Below, one piece after another: positions 1 through 5,497 of a DNA stretch of 6,652 nt. How positions within the stretch are numbered: position 1 is the first letter of the stretch; each line of letters opens with the position of its first letter. The stretch lies in NCBI GenBank assembly GCA_022848835.1, contig JAJISG010000166.1, positions 1 to 6,652 on the forward strand, written 5' to 3'. A program made the translations under genes and the position numbers. Origin of the DNA: Thermoplasmatota archaeon. Lineage in GTDB: Archaea; Thermoplasmatota; Thermoplasmata; RBG-16-68-12; JAJISG01. A model generated the notes under the pieces. The model made no database searches. It saw only the letters and a list, made by a program, of their open reading frames with translations, and was not told the DNA's origin.

Positions 1-538
1 GCTCCCTCTCAACGATCCTCCTGCCAAGGATCCGGAAGGCCTCTTCCACTCTTTCTCCCGTTTTCGCGCTTGTGAAGAGATGCGGTGCTTTGAGCAGTTC
101 TGAAATCCTCAGGATCTTATTCTCTCCGTAAGTAAACCGACCCCTCAGGTCGATTTTGTTTACAACTAGGACCCACGGAATCTCACCAACCGTTCCGCTG
201 ACGGTCCTCCACCAGGACCTCAGGACCTCAAGCGAACTCCTCCTGGTGATATCACAAACGGCTAGAATTCCCTGGGCTCGGTAGAAGTAGGCTTCCTTCA
301 GGAGCTGCCTGGATCCCTTGTCTCCCATGATGTCCCAAAGAATCATACTCATCTCCACCTCCAAACCCCTCTCCGGTATGCTTATGAATGTCTCCTTCTT
401 GGAGAACCTGGCTTGCAGGGTGGCCACATAGGCATCGTCGAACTTGTTCAACACATAGCGACCTATGGTACTCGTCTTTCCAACAGCTGGCTCCCCCACG
501 AGACAGATCTTCGTCTTCATACCGATCTTCTTTGTCAT
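1..538 (-). CDS. Ras/Rab-like small GTPase, C-terminus cut by the window edge
   Basis: A GTP-binding switch protein of the Ras/Rab type found in many archaea; its target is unknown. The 179 visible residues carry the G motifs in order: P-loop GEPAVGKT (residues 15-22), a candidate switch I threonine at 40, G3 as WDIMGD (68-73), G4 NKID (127-130) and G5 SAK (157-159). The usual catalytic Gln after DxxG is replaced by Asp73, so intrinsic hydrolysis may be slow or may follow another mechanism. The first ATG (538) follows an in-frame stop a few codons upstream and has no clear ribosome-binding site; a second ATG at residue 7 (MKTKICLVG) is equally plausible. The start overlaps, as ATGA, the end of another minus-strand open frame, so it could be a distal operon gene. 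Only the end of the C-terminal helix should be missing. The family is certain; the biological role is unknown. Confidence 0.9.
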   Translation of the reverse strand, partial: MTKKIGMKTKICLVGEPAVGKTSTIGRYVLNKFDDAYVATLQARFSKKETFISIPERGLEVEMSMILWDIMGDKGSRQLLKEAYFYRAQGILAVCDITRRSSLEVLRSWWRTVSGTVGEIPWVLVVNKIDLRGRFTYGENKILRISELLKAPHLFTSAKTGERVEEAFRILGRRIVERE

Positions 539-780
539 GGCGCCAAAGCTCGTAGTGGATCACTGGGTGGCAGAGTTTTATTATTTCTCCAGTGATTATC
601 GTAGGAGGAACAACTTCCAGGGGGTCCAACCATTTGAACAGGCTTTGGGTTCGTCCATCCCCCGATAGCTTTCACGTGAGGGATGATGCACATGTTTGCG
701 ATGTGAGCTTCCTGTTCAACGAAGACACAACGAAGTCCGCCATCGTCGCCACAAGTTTGCGTTCCCGATTCTCGTAGGGC
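539..780. other. Divergent intergenic region with ambiguous minus-strand reading frames
   Basis: This 242-base stretch lies between the minus-strand GTPase and the plus-strand cyclo-ligase gene and should hold both promoters, but no convincing TATA box is visible. On the minus strand one frame is open across the whole stretch and ends in a TGA overlapping the GTPase ATG; it contains the protein-like stretch VEQEAHIANMCIIPHVKAIG. A second minus frame in the proximal half reads LDPLEVVPPTIITGEIIKLC. Neither has a good ribosome-binding site and neither is recognisable. Together they could be one decayed gene with a frameshift near 630, or chance open frames. Confidence 0.3.
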
Positions 781-1536
781 ATGGAGAGGGTGGTTGTTGC
801 TGAGATGAAGAAGGAAGAGATCAGGCGGGAGATATGGGCTCTGCTGGAGGAGAGGAAGGTGTCCCGTTTTCCGTTCCCCACAGTCGGACGCATTCCGAAT
901 TTTGAGGGTGCCAGGCAGGCTTCCAGGCAGCTAACGAGCCTGGACTGCTGGCAGGATGCTAGATCTCTAAAGGCAAACCCGGACAGTCCTCAACGGTCCG
1001 CTCGCCGCCTTGCACTCTCAGAGGGCAAGACCGTCTACATGGCTGTTCCTCGACTCACGCAGAGGAGCTGCTTCTTGGAACTTGACCCGCGGGCGATCGC
1101 GACTCCAGAGAGGGCTGCTACCATCAAGGGAGCCTTTGCGCTAGGACGCCCAGTCAGGCCAGATAGGATTGGGACTCTGGACTTGGTCCTTGCGGGGTCC
1201 GTCGCTGTGGATTACGAGGGAGGACGCCTGGGAAAGGGTGGTGGATACTCCGATCTGGAGTATGCCCTTGGCCGCGAGTATGGCTTCCTGGAAGAAAGGA
1301 CGCCTGTGGTGACGACGGTGCACCCCCTCCAGCTGATACGGGAGGGGATTCCTATGTCCGTGCATGACATCTCCGTGGATTTCGTGGTCACACCCAAAGA
1401 GGCTCATCGAATGAAGCCCCACCACCCTAAACCACAAGGCATCCGGTGGGATATCCTCCAGGAGGAGATGCTAAACCGGATACCCATCCTCCTGGAGATA
1501 AGACGGAGGACGAATGAGGGACACCGGAAACAATGA
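781..1536 (+). CDS. 5-formyltetrahydrofolate cyclo-ligase family protein (archaeal type)
   Basis: Member of the 5-formyltetrahydrofolate cyclo-ligase (methenyl-THF synthetase) family, whose characterised members use ATP to convert 5-formyl-THF to 5,10-methenyl-THF in the cytosol. At 251 residues it is longer than bacterial enzymes (about 180-200) and has the archaeal N-terminal block with VGRIPNFEGA (35-44) and KANPDSPQR (64-72). VYMAVPRL follows at 85-92, then LDLVLAGSVAV (133-143) and the phosphate-binding signature GKGGGYSD (151-158). TPVVTTVHPLQ and VHDISVDFVVTP come near the C-terminus. The start is uncertain: ATG 781 lacks a Shine-Dalgarno site, and ATG 805 (MKKEEIRREIWALL) fits the family's usual N-terminus about as well. 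The stop lies 38 bases before the RNase P RNA. The archaeal form may act on a related pterin or have another role, so family assignment is surer than the exact reaction. Confidence 0.88.
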   Translation: MERVVVAEMKKEEIRREIWALLEERKVSRFPFPTVGRIPNFEGARQASRQLTSLDCWQDARSLKANPDSPQRSARRLALSEGKTVYMAVPRLTQRSCFLELDPRAIATPERAATIKGAFALGRPVRPDRIGTLDLVLAGSVAVDYEGGRLGKGGGYSDLEYALGREYGFLEERTPVVTTVHPLQLIREGIPMSVHDISVDFVVTPKEAHRMKPHHPKPQGIRWDILQEEMLNRIPILLEIRRRTNEGHRKQ

Positions 1537-1545
1537 TAGAGGAAG

Positions 1546-1552
1546 CTTTTTA
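1546..1552 (+). promoter_or_regulatory. Candidate archaeal TATA box for the RNase P RNA gene
   Basis: CTTTTTA is centred about 26 bases before the predicted RNA 5' end (1575), the normal spacing for an archaeal box A. A purine-rich GAGGAAG directly upstream could serve as the BRE. It lies wholly in the 38-base gap after the cyclo-ligase stop codon, so the RNA probably has its own promoter. Inferred from sequence and spacing only. Confidence 0.5.
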
Positions 1553-1574
1553 CCCGCAGGCTCGATTGTTGTTA

Positions 1575-1858
1575 GGGTCAGGAGACGGTGGGCGGCTGAC
1601 GGTGCCTTCTGGCGCTGAGGAAAGTCCCCCCTCCTTTGTGCGCGGCCCCGCGCAAGCGGGGGTCCTGAGAGGGACGGCAAGGGCGCAGAAACGACACAGC
1701 TCGGGACGAGGATGAATCGCCCGGCGAGGACGTTGTTCCGGGATTTGGTGAGACGGCGACACCCCGCAGGAGCAAGGCCAAACAGGCTGTAAGCCGGGTA
1801 GGCCGCTTAGTCCAATGCCGCCTAGAACAGAAGGGGGCTTACGACCGTCACCTGGCCC
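1575..1858 (+). ncRNA. rnpB: RNase P RNA (archaeal type), catalytic subunit for tRNA 5' maturation
   Basis: The RNA subunit of RNase P, which removes 5' leaders from precursor tRNAs together with archaeal Rpp proteins. Conserved blocks are in the right order: GAGGAAAGTCC (1617-1627), the AGAAACGACACAGC segment (from about 1687), GGAGCAAGGCCAAACAGG (about 1769-1786) and AGAAGGGGGCTTAC (1829-1842). The ends come from helix P1: GGGTCAGG, an unpaired A, then GACGGT (1575-1589) pair with ACCGTC, an A, then CCTGGCCC (1844-1858), giving 14 pairs around one A-A mismatch. Helix P4 forms between AAG-T-CCCCC (1622-1630) and GGGGGCTT (1833-1840) with the universally bulged U at 1625. The length of about 284 nt suits archaeal type A. 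The last 36 nt are duplicated at 4521-4556, which matters for the history of the locus. Confidence 0.95.
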
Positions 1859-1863
1859 CTCAT
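1828..1863 (+). repeat. Direct repeat copy A: functional rnpB 3' end (candidate attL)
   Basis: CAGAAGGGGGCTTACGACCG begins the repeat, which runs through the 3' strands of P4 and P1 and a few bases beyond the mature end to CTCAT. This copy makes a perfect P4 and the best P1, so it is the one serving the RNA. It differs from copy C at three positions (1839, 1844, 1854). Confidence 0.85.
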
Positions 1864-1911
1864 TCCCCTTATTGTTCATCAAGGCAAGCCGGAATCGTGG
1901 CCAGAGAAGGA

Positions 1912-1946
1912 CGGAAGGGGGGCCTACGGCGGTGACCTGGCCTAGT
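1912..1946 (+). repeat. Degenerate repeat copy B of the rnpB 3' end
   Basis: GGAAGGGGGGCCTACGGC followed by GGTGACCTGGCC resembles copies A and C but has one extra G and two C-to-G changes that break P1 pairing. It shares CCTACGG with copy C rather than the CTTACGA of copy A. It starts 84 bases after the start of copy A. It may be the remnant of an earlier or tandem integration. Confidence 0.5.
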
Positions 1947-1981
1947 GCACATTCTTCATAGCAGAGCTAGTGCATCTTCTT
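1942..1981 (+). repeat. Two-copy 15-bp direct repeat, 25-base period
   Basis: CTAGTGCACATTCTT (1942-1956) and CTAGTGCATCTTCTT (1967-1981) match at 13 of 15 positions. It lies between degenerate rnpB copy B and the end of the catalase gene. It could be a protein-binding arm site near an attachment site, or chance. Confidence 0.3.
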
Positions 1982-2118
1982 TGCCGTGATCGTCCGGACA
2001 ACAGAATATCGATTCCGGGCTTCAATGGATACACGTATTGCCCCGAGGGTTACCCTTCCTCGGTTCTCTCAAGCGAGTGCATGTGCGAGGATGTGTACTC
2101 CTCCACTGAGGCCTCTGT
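1982..2118. other. Non-coding stretch downstream of catalase; no gene seen
   Basis: Short plus-strand open frames begin here but run antisense into the 3' end of the catalase gene and resemble nothing. No convincing terminator hairpin with a T-run was found for the catalase transcript. Confidence 0.4.
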
Positions 2119-3630
2119 CTACGATGTTGCTTTCACGCGGTCATCGTGTGAAATGCTCGCCAGCTTCTCGACTTCCCTTACGTCCAGTCCAAGACCCTCA
2201 GCCACACGACTACCATAGTCAGGATCTGCTTTGAAGAATAGGGCTGTCTGACGAAGCTGTATGTGCTTCTGTGCCCCACCGAGATGGTCGACGATATTGC
2301 CTATCAGGTTCTCTCGGTCCAGATCGGTCATCACATCGCCATATAGATTCCCGGGTTGCACAAAGTCATCGTTTGGATACGAATAGGGATGGCGATCTGC
2401 CTTTCCTGAGATTTTGAAGGGCGGTTCCTTCGCGGTGATGTCCGGTTCCGGCCCTTTGTATGTATTCGGCCAATAATTCGGTCCACCACCAAGATTCGAA
2501 TCTGTGCGCATGAATCCGTCGCGTTGATAGCTCGTCTCAGGTGCGTTCTTGGGTGCGTTTATTGGAATCAAGTGGTAGTTGGGTCCCAGTCTGTGGAGGT
2601 GGGTATCGTGATACGAGAATAGACGGGCCTGCAGCATCTTGTCTGGCGAAGCGGCAATGCCTGGCACTAGGTTGCCCGGACAGAACGCTGCTTGCTCAAC
2701 CTCTGCGAAGTAGTTCTCAGGATTCCGGTTCAGAACCAGCTTGCCGATTTCGATTGGTGGGAAGTCAGCATGGGGCCAAACCTTGGTGATGTCCAGTATA
2801 TCCCAACGGTAGTCCTCAGCCTCCTCGGGGGTCATCGTCTGCATCTGGAGAGTCCAGGACGGGTAGTCTCCACGCTCAATGGCCTCGTGGAGATCTCTCG
2901 TGGCGTGGTCTGGGTCCTTGGCGCGCATGACGTCCGCCTCCTGTCGGGTGAGGTTCTTGATGCCCTCGTCGGTCTTGAAGTGATACTGCACCCAGAAGTG
3001 TTCTCCTTTCTCATTGTACCACTTGAATGTATGGCTGCTGTAGCCATTCATGTGTCGATATGTCGCAGGGATGCCACGATCGGAAAAGAGAATGGTCACC
3101 TGGTGAATCGACTCAGGCGTCAGGGAAAGGAAATCCCAGAACATGTCCGGATCTTTGCAGTTGGTGACGGGATGACGCTTCTGCGTGTGTATGAAGTCCG
3201 GAAACTTCAGCGGGTCACGTATGAAGAAGACCGGAGTATTGTTGCCGACGAAGTCGTAGTTGCCCTCCTCTGTGTAAAACTTCACTGCAAATCCCCGCGG
3301 GTCACGCTCAGCGTCTGCAGATCCCTTTTCTCCTCCCACAGTGGAGAAGCGGGCGAATACTTTGGTTCTCTTCCCTACTTCAGAAAGGAATTTCGCCTTA
3401 GTGTACTCGGTAACATCTGCAGTCACCTCGAAGTATCCATATGCACCAGCCCCCTTTGCGTGTACTACACGTTCAGGGATACGTTCACGATCGAAGTGAC
3501 CAAGCTTCTCCAGCAGGTGAACATCCTGCATTAGAACAGGTCCTCGTTCTCCGGCGGTGAGGCTGTTCTGATCATCGCCGACAGGTATCCCGAAAGCAGT
3601 AGTTAGTCTCTTCTTTCTCTTATTGGTCAC
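2119..3630 (-). CDS. katA: Monofunctional haem catalase, small-subunit type (KatA-like)
   Basis: Converts hydrogen peroxide to water and oxygen in the cytoplasm as a haem-containing tetramer. The 503 residues match the small-subunit catalases, including the KatA N-terminal signature [14 protein letters not shown]. Distal catalytic His57 lies in [20 protein letters not shown] and catalytic Asn130 in [12 protein letters not shown]. The proximal haem ligand Tyr340, with Arg336, lies in [17 protein letters not shown]. The C-terminus [16 protein letters not shown] is typical, and there is no extra flavodoxin-like domain as in large catalases. The GTG at 3630 is chosen because GGGGGAGG ends six bases before it; an ATG at 3651 would add seven residues but put this site inside the gene. 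All key residues are present, so it should be active. It is the only intact gene between the two rnpB 3'-end repeats, which suggests horizontal acquisition. Confidence 0.97.
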   Translation of the reverse strand: MTNKRKKRLTTAFGIPVGDDQNSLTAGERGPVLMQDVHLLEKLGHFDRERIPERVVHAKGAGAYGYFEVTADVTEYTKAKFLSEVGKRTKVFARFSTVGGEKGSADAERDPRGFAVKFYTEEGNYDFVGNNTPVFFIRDPLKFPDFIHTQKRHPVTNCKDPDMFWDFLSLTPESIHQVTILFSDRGIPATYRHMNGYSSHTFKWYNEKGEHFWVQYHFKTDEGIKNLTRQEADVMRAKDPDHATRDLHEAIERGDYPSWTLQMQTMTPEEAEDYRWDILDITKVWPHADFPPIEIGKLVLNRNPENYFAEVEQAAFCPGNLVPGIAASPDKMLQARLFSYHDTHLHRLGPNYHLIPINAPKNAPETSYQRDGFMRTDSNLGGGPNYWPNTYKGPEPDITAKEPPFKISGKADRHPYSYPNDDFVQPGNLYGDVMTDLDRENLIGNIVDHLGGAQKHIQLRQTALFFKADPDYGSRVAEGLGLDVREVEKLASISHDDRVKATS

Positions 3631-3636
3631 TGCAAT

Positions 3637-3644
3637 CCTCCCCC
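3637..3644 (-). promoter_or_regulatory. Strong ribosome-binding site that sets the catalase GTG start
   Basis: On the minus strand GGGGGAGG is followed by six bases (ATTGCA) and then GTG at 3630. This is near-ideal complementarity and spacing, so it decides between the GTG and the upstream ATG at 3651. Confidence 0.8.
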
Positions 3645-3788
3645 TTTTCATTCTCAGAAAATAGCAACCAGAAATGGTCGATGGGGCTCATAAGGATTTC
3701 GGTGTGACGTTCATCGCTGTGCTATCCCGTAATCTCGAACAATGGCAGACGCGCAGCCCGGACGTGCACAAGGAAAGGGGGGTTCCGC
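3645..3788 (-). promoter_or_regulatory. Catalase upstream region (probable promoter)
   Basis: No gene is seen here. On the minus strand a weak TATA-like CCTTATGAG with a preceding CGAAA lies about 60 bases upstream of the catalase GTG. Nearer the gene is the short palindrome TTCTGAGAA, which could be a peroxide-responsive operator or chance. The boundary with the transposase remnant lies near the 3789 end. Confidence 0.3.
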
Positions 3789-4045
3789 TCAGCTGTCCAC
3801 CTCCCAGAACCAGGGATTGGTGTACTGCAGGATCCACTCCTCCGAAAGCTTGTACCAGAAGCCCTCATGGGGGGTGTCGTACCGCCTCCCCGTAAGGGAG
3901 AGGCTCATGTGCGGTTTCACGCGGTTGTACCACTCCACGATGACGTCGACATCGTAGTCGAACAAGGGCAGCTTCTGCCCCCCCGTCCCGTAGAACCGCT
4001 CGATCTTCCCGTTCGTTTGAGGATGGTTCACCCGAACCTTCGCGC
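3789..4045 (-). pseudogene. C-terminal remnant of a DDE (rve/integrase-core) transposase
   Basis: About 84 recognisable residues of an insertion-sequence transposase. KVRVNHPQTNGKIERFYG carries the third catalytic acid (Glu of NGKIERF) of the DDE triad, followed by LFDYDVDVIVEWYNRVKPHM and a TP..GFWYKLSEEW tail. This is the usual C-terminal end of IS481/IS3-like integrase-core enzymes. The HTH domain and the first two Asp residues, roughly three quarters of a normal protein, are absent. Upstream of about 4045 the minus frame stays open to 4109 but loses similarity, because the DNA there encodes a different gene on the plus strand. The remnant cannot be active. It marks past IS activity between the rnpB repeats. 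The exact IS family is not certain, and no terminal inverted repeats were identified. Confidence 0.8.
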
Positions 4046-4060
4046 GGGAGAAGAGGGGCG

Positions 4061-4469
4061 GAATACCAGAGCCTTGTGCAGGCCTACCGGGAAGCCTTTC
4101 CCCTGCCACGGGAGGAGCTCCTCGGCCTCAACGCGCTCCTCAAGACCAGCCTCCTCATCTAGGTGGGCTTCCACTGGAGGCGCTATCGCCAGGGGGGTGT
4201 TCCAGGGCCTAGCGTCTCCGGAGGAGAACGTCGAGAGGATCGAGAACGACAAGGCGATGCTCCGACTCATGGAGGACATTCCGAAGGATTCCTACTTACT
4301 AGCACCGGATTACGAGTCGTTGGGGGCGCCAAAGCACAGGCAATTTGCTTACGGGAATCTGTCGGGCGCATATGGGCTGAAGATCCCAAGACTCCTGATT
4401 CGATCGGGAGGCCAGGTCGCTCTCCTCGTCGGACCCTACATCCTCAGAGGCGCAGACCATGGGAAGTAA
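4061..4469 (+). pseudogene. Broken gene fragment, possibly the C-terminus of an aminoglycoside/homoserine-type phosphotransferase
   Basis: From 4061 one plus frame reads EYQSLVQAYREAFPLPREEL then LLGLNALLKTSLLI, hits a TAG at about 4160, and continues VGFHWRRYRQ. Removing one G from the G6 run near 4191-4197 restores the reading as GVFQGLASPEENVERIENDK and AMLRLMEDIPKD, which stays open to a TAA at 4467-4469. The helical pattern with FPL..EEL, HWRRY and a final ENVERIENDKAMLRLME is like the C-terminal lobe of APH/ThrB-type phosphotransferases, but this is a pattern judgement, not a match. Residues after PKD look less protein-like. The 5' part of the gene is missing; it abuts the transposase remnant at about 4045-4061. 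One nonsense codon plus one frameshift make it a likely pseudogene. Confidence 0.45.
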
Positions 4470-4520
4470 GTGGCCACGATGCGAGACCCAGAGCGATGGG
4501 CGAAGGCGCCCTGCGGAGGG

Positions 4521-4556
4521 CAGAAGGGGGCCTACGGCCGTCACCTAGCCCCTCAT
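4521..4556 (+). repeat. Direct repeat copy C of the rnpB 3' end (candidate attR)
   Basis: CAGAAGGGGGCCTACGGCCG begins a copy matching 1828-1863 at 33 of 36 positions. The match starts abruptly: nothing upstream resembles rnpB. The T-to-C change puts a C opposite A in P4, and the G-to-A change breaks one P1 pair, so this copy would serve the RNA less well than copy A. That fits a displaced, no longer selected original 3' end. Confidence 0.85.
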
Positions 4557-4565
4557 CTCACTGAT

Positions 4566-4599
4566 ACTCGAAGGGGTTCCCCGCTTGGTCCCCTTGAGT
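4566..4599. repeat. Imperfect inverted repeat (stem-loop)
   Basis: ACTCGAAGGGG pairs with CCCCTTGAGT across a 13-base loop, with one bulged base. It lies between the rnpB 3' copy C and the 3' end of the minus-strand rhodanese gene. It could act as a transcript-end structure for the rhodanese, but there is no T-run. Confidence 0.35.
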
Positions 4600-4663
4600 T
4601 CGCCTCGCCTCTTGGTCTACACAGACGGGCTTGACGGGGGAGAAGGAGACACAAGAAAGCTTG

Positions 4664-4990
4664 CTATTCCACCGAGGTGCCCTCAACAGGATATCCGGCC
4701 TCCTTCCACTCGTCCAGTCCCCCGTCGTAGTGCCATACATGCTTGAAGCCTGCCTTCTCCAGAAGAGTCGCAGCCCGGATACTTGCACTGCAAGCGCGAT
4801 CCGAGCAGTAGCACACGATCTCATCATTGGGATCGAGGAGCTCCGCCGCCCTTCCTTGGTCGGCAATCCAAAATGAGCCTGGGATGTGCTCCGCCTCGAA
4901 GTGCCATTGATTCATTGTCATGACGAGCTTGAAATTGTCACCTTTGTCGATCCTGGCCTTCAATTCCTCCCTGCTTATGGTCCTGACCAA
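4664..4990 (-). CDS. Single-domain rhodanese (sulfurtransferase)
   Basis: A cytoplasmic rhodanese-fold protein of 108 residues, the normal size for a stand-alone domain. Such proteins carry sulfane sulfur as a cysteine persulfide, moving it from thiosulfate or a similar donor to an acceptor. The N-terminus RTISREELKARID is typical. AEHIPGSFWI (33-42) is the usual A..HIPGA motif. The active-site loop is CSDRACS (62-68) with catalytic Cys62 and a second Cys67, followed by AATLLEKAGF and the C-terminal YDGGLDEWKEAGYPVEG. The TTG at 4990 is chosen because AAGGAGG (4998-5004) lies seven bases upstream and the domain begins right there; the frame is open further upstream to an ATG at 5086, which would add 32 unlikely residues. 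The gene sits just outside the right-hand rnpB repeat. The physiological donor and acceptor are unknown. Confidence 0.9.
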   Translation of the reverse strand: MVRTISREELKARIDKGDNFKLVMTMNQWHFEAEHIPGSFWIADQGRAAELLDPNDEIVCYCSDRACSASIRAATLLEKAGFKHVWHYDGGLDEWKEAGYPVEGTSVE

Positions 4991-4997
4991 GTCTCTG

Positions 4998-5004
4998 CCT
5001 CCTT
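4998..5004 (-). promoter_or_regulatory. Ribosome-binding site that sets the rhodanese TTG start
   Basis: AAGGAGG on the minus strand, seven bases before TTG 4990. No other start in this frame has a comparable site. Confidence 0.75.
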
Positions 5005-5186
5005 CTTCTGTGGAAGCCCGTTCTGCACTTACAGTTTTCGAATGAAAGAGGTACCCGGTCTGATGTGTCAGCGGACCAAGATCCATCAGAGACTATGTCA
5101 TCTCCCCCAATCCCCTCCGCGGGCGGGTAAAAATGGGCCGATCATATGTGGCCAAGATCTCTTGTCTCTGCAGTAGGGGACATTCA

Positions 5187-5279
5187 ATGGAATCGGTCAT
5201 CGAAGTCGAACACCTTCGGAAGGCCCACGGTTCGACCATCGCGGTGAGCGATGTCTCTTTCGAGGTAGCTCGAGGGGAG
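5187..5279 (+). pseudogene. Truncated N-terminus of an ABC-transporter ATP-binding protein
   Basis: ATG 5187 follows AGGGGA at a six-base spacing and begins MESVIEVEHLRKAHGSTIAV then SDVSFEVARGEI. This is the first beta-sheet region of ABC ATPases (the V..L.K.YG...AV..VSFEV..GEI pattern), which should lead directly into F-G-L-L-G-P-N-G-A-G-K-T. Instead the sequence changes to PRGLHIVQVPR and the frame runs on without similarity to a stop at 5495. No Walker A, signature or Walker B motif follows in any plus frame. About 31 of the roughly 230-310 expected residues remain, so the product cannot bind ATP. The break falls within a perfect 8-bp palindrome (5269-5289), suggesting a deletion or rearrangement there. 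Confidence 0.75.
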
Positions 5280-5289
5280 ATCCCTCGAG
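5269..5289. repeat. Perfect inverted repeat at the ABC-gene break point
   Basis: CTCGAGGG (5269-5276) and CCCTCGAG (5282-5289) flank a five-base spacer GAGAT. Similarity to ABC ATPases ends inside it. It could be a recombination scar. Confidence 0.7.
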
Positions 5290-5482
5290 GTCTGCACATC
5301 GTCCAGGTCCCACGGCATACAGTCCGAAAGGAAGAAAAGGGGCCTCACGACTCGCAGGCTTCTGGCGCGAAAACAGTGGCCGTTTGGCGGTTCGGTTGTT
5401 GGGCGGAAAGTCGGAGCCGTTATCTGCGAGCCCCGGTGGAAGTGGATGGGCAACACTCAATCCTTTGCCAAGTTTTTTGCCA
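5290..5482. other. No gene recognised between the ABC fragment and the small ORF
   Basis: Frames open across this stretch show no recognisable motif. The missing Walker A, Q-loop and signature segments of the ABC ATPase were looked for and not found, so the rest of that gene appears to be deleted rather than displaced by a small insertion. Confidence 0.4.
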
Positions 5483-5489
5483 GAGGAGG
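5482..5489 (+). promoter_or_regulatory. Strong ribosome-binding site for the small ORF at 5498
   Basis: AGAGGAGG lies eight bases before ATG 5498. Nothing similar precedes the other starts in this frame, such as ATG 5384. Confidence 0.65.
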
Positions 5490-5497
5490 ACCTAAGA

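Larger units (their letters stand above)
1828..4556. mobile_element. Putative integrated (now decayed) element bounded by duplicated rnpB 3' ends
   Basis: A block of about 2.7 kb bounded by direct copies of the RNase P RNA 3' end (1828-1863 and 4521-4556, 33 of 36 identical). Such a duplication is the classic outcome of site-specific integration at the 3' end of a stable RNA gene: the element supplies a replacement 3' end and the original is displaced to the far border. The block contains a catalase gene, a transposase remnant and a broken plus-strand gene, consistent with accessory DNA. No tyrosine or serine integrase is visible, so it would be a decayed or passively mobilised element. An alternative is a segmental duplication of the rnpB tail without an integrase. 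The repeats are seen directly; the integration model is inference. Confidence 0.42.

Noticed and set aside
252..500. A 125-codon minus-strand open frame overlapping the GTPase.
   Set aside because: Over this span it is an out-of-frame reading of the GTPase gene, whose own frame has every G motif.
2692..3534. A 280-codon plus-strand open frame.
   Set aside because: It lies wholly antisense to the catalase, has no ribosome-binding site and resembles no protein; the catalase on the other strand has all its catalytic motifs.
3867..4060. The 5' part of a 200-codon plus-strand open frame.
   Set aside because: This part is the antisense of the DDE transposase remnant; only the portion beyond about 4190 in that frame looks like real (broken) coding.
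1828..4556. The rnpB-tail repeats as a CRISPR array.
   Set aside because: There are only three copies, with unequal spacing of 84 and about 2600 bases, and one copy is part of a functional RNA.
4521..4599. A tRNA gene near the right repeat, as an alternative attachment target.
   Set aside because: No cloverleaf, anticodon arm or T-loop motif can be formed; the similarity is to the rnpB tail.
4558..4866. A 102-codon minus-strand open frame.
   Set aside because: It overlaps the rhodanese in another frame, has no motifs and no ribosome-binding site.
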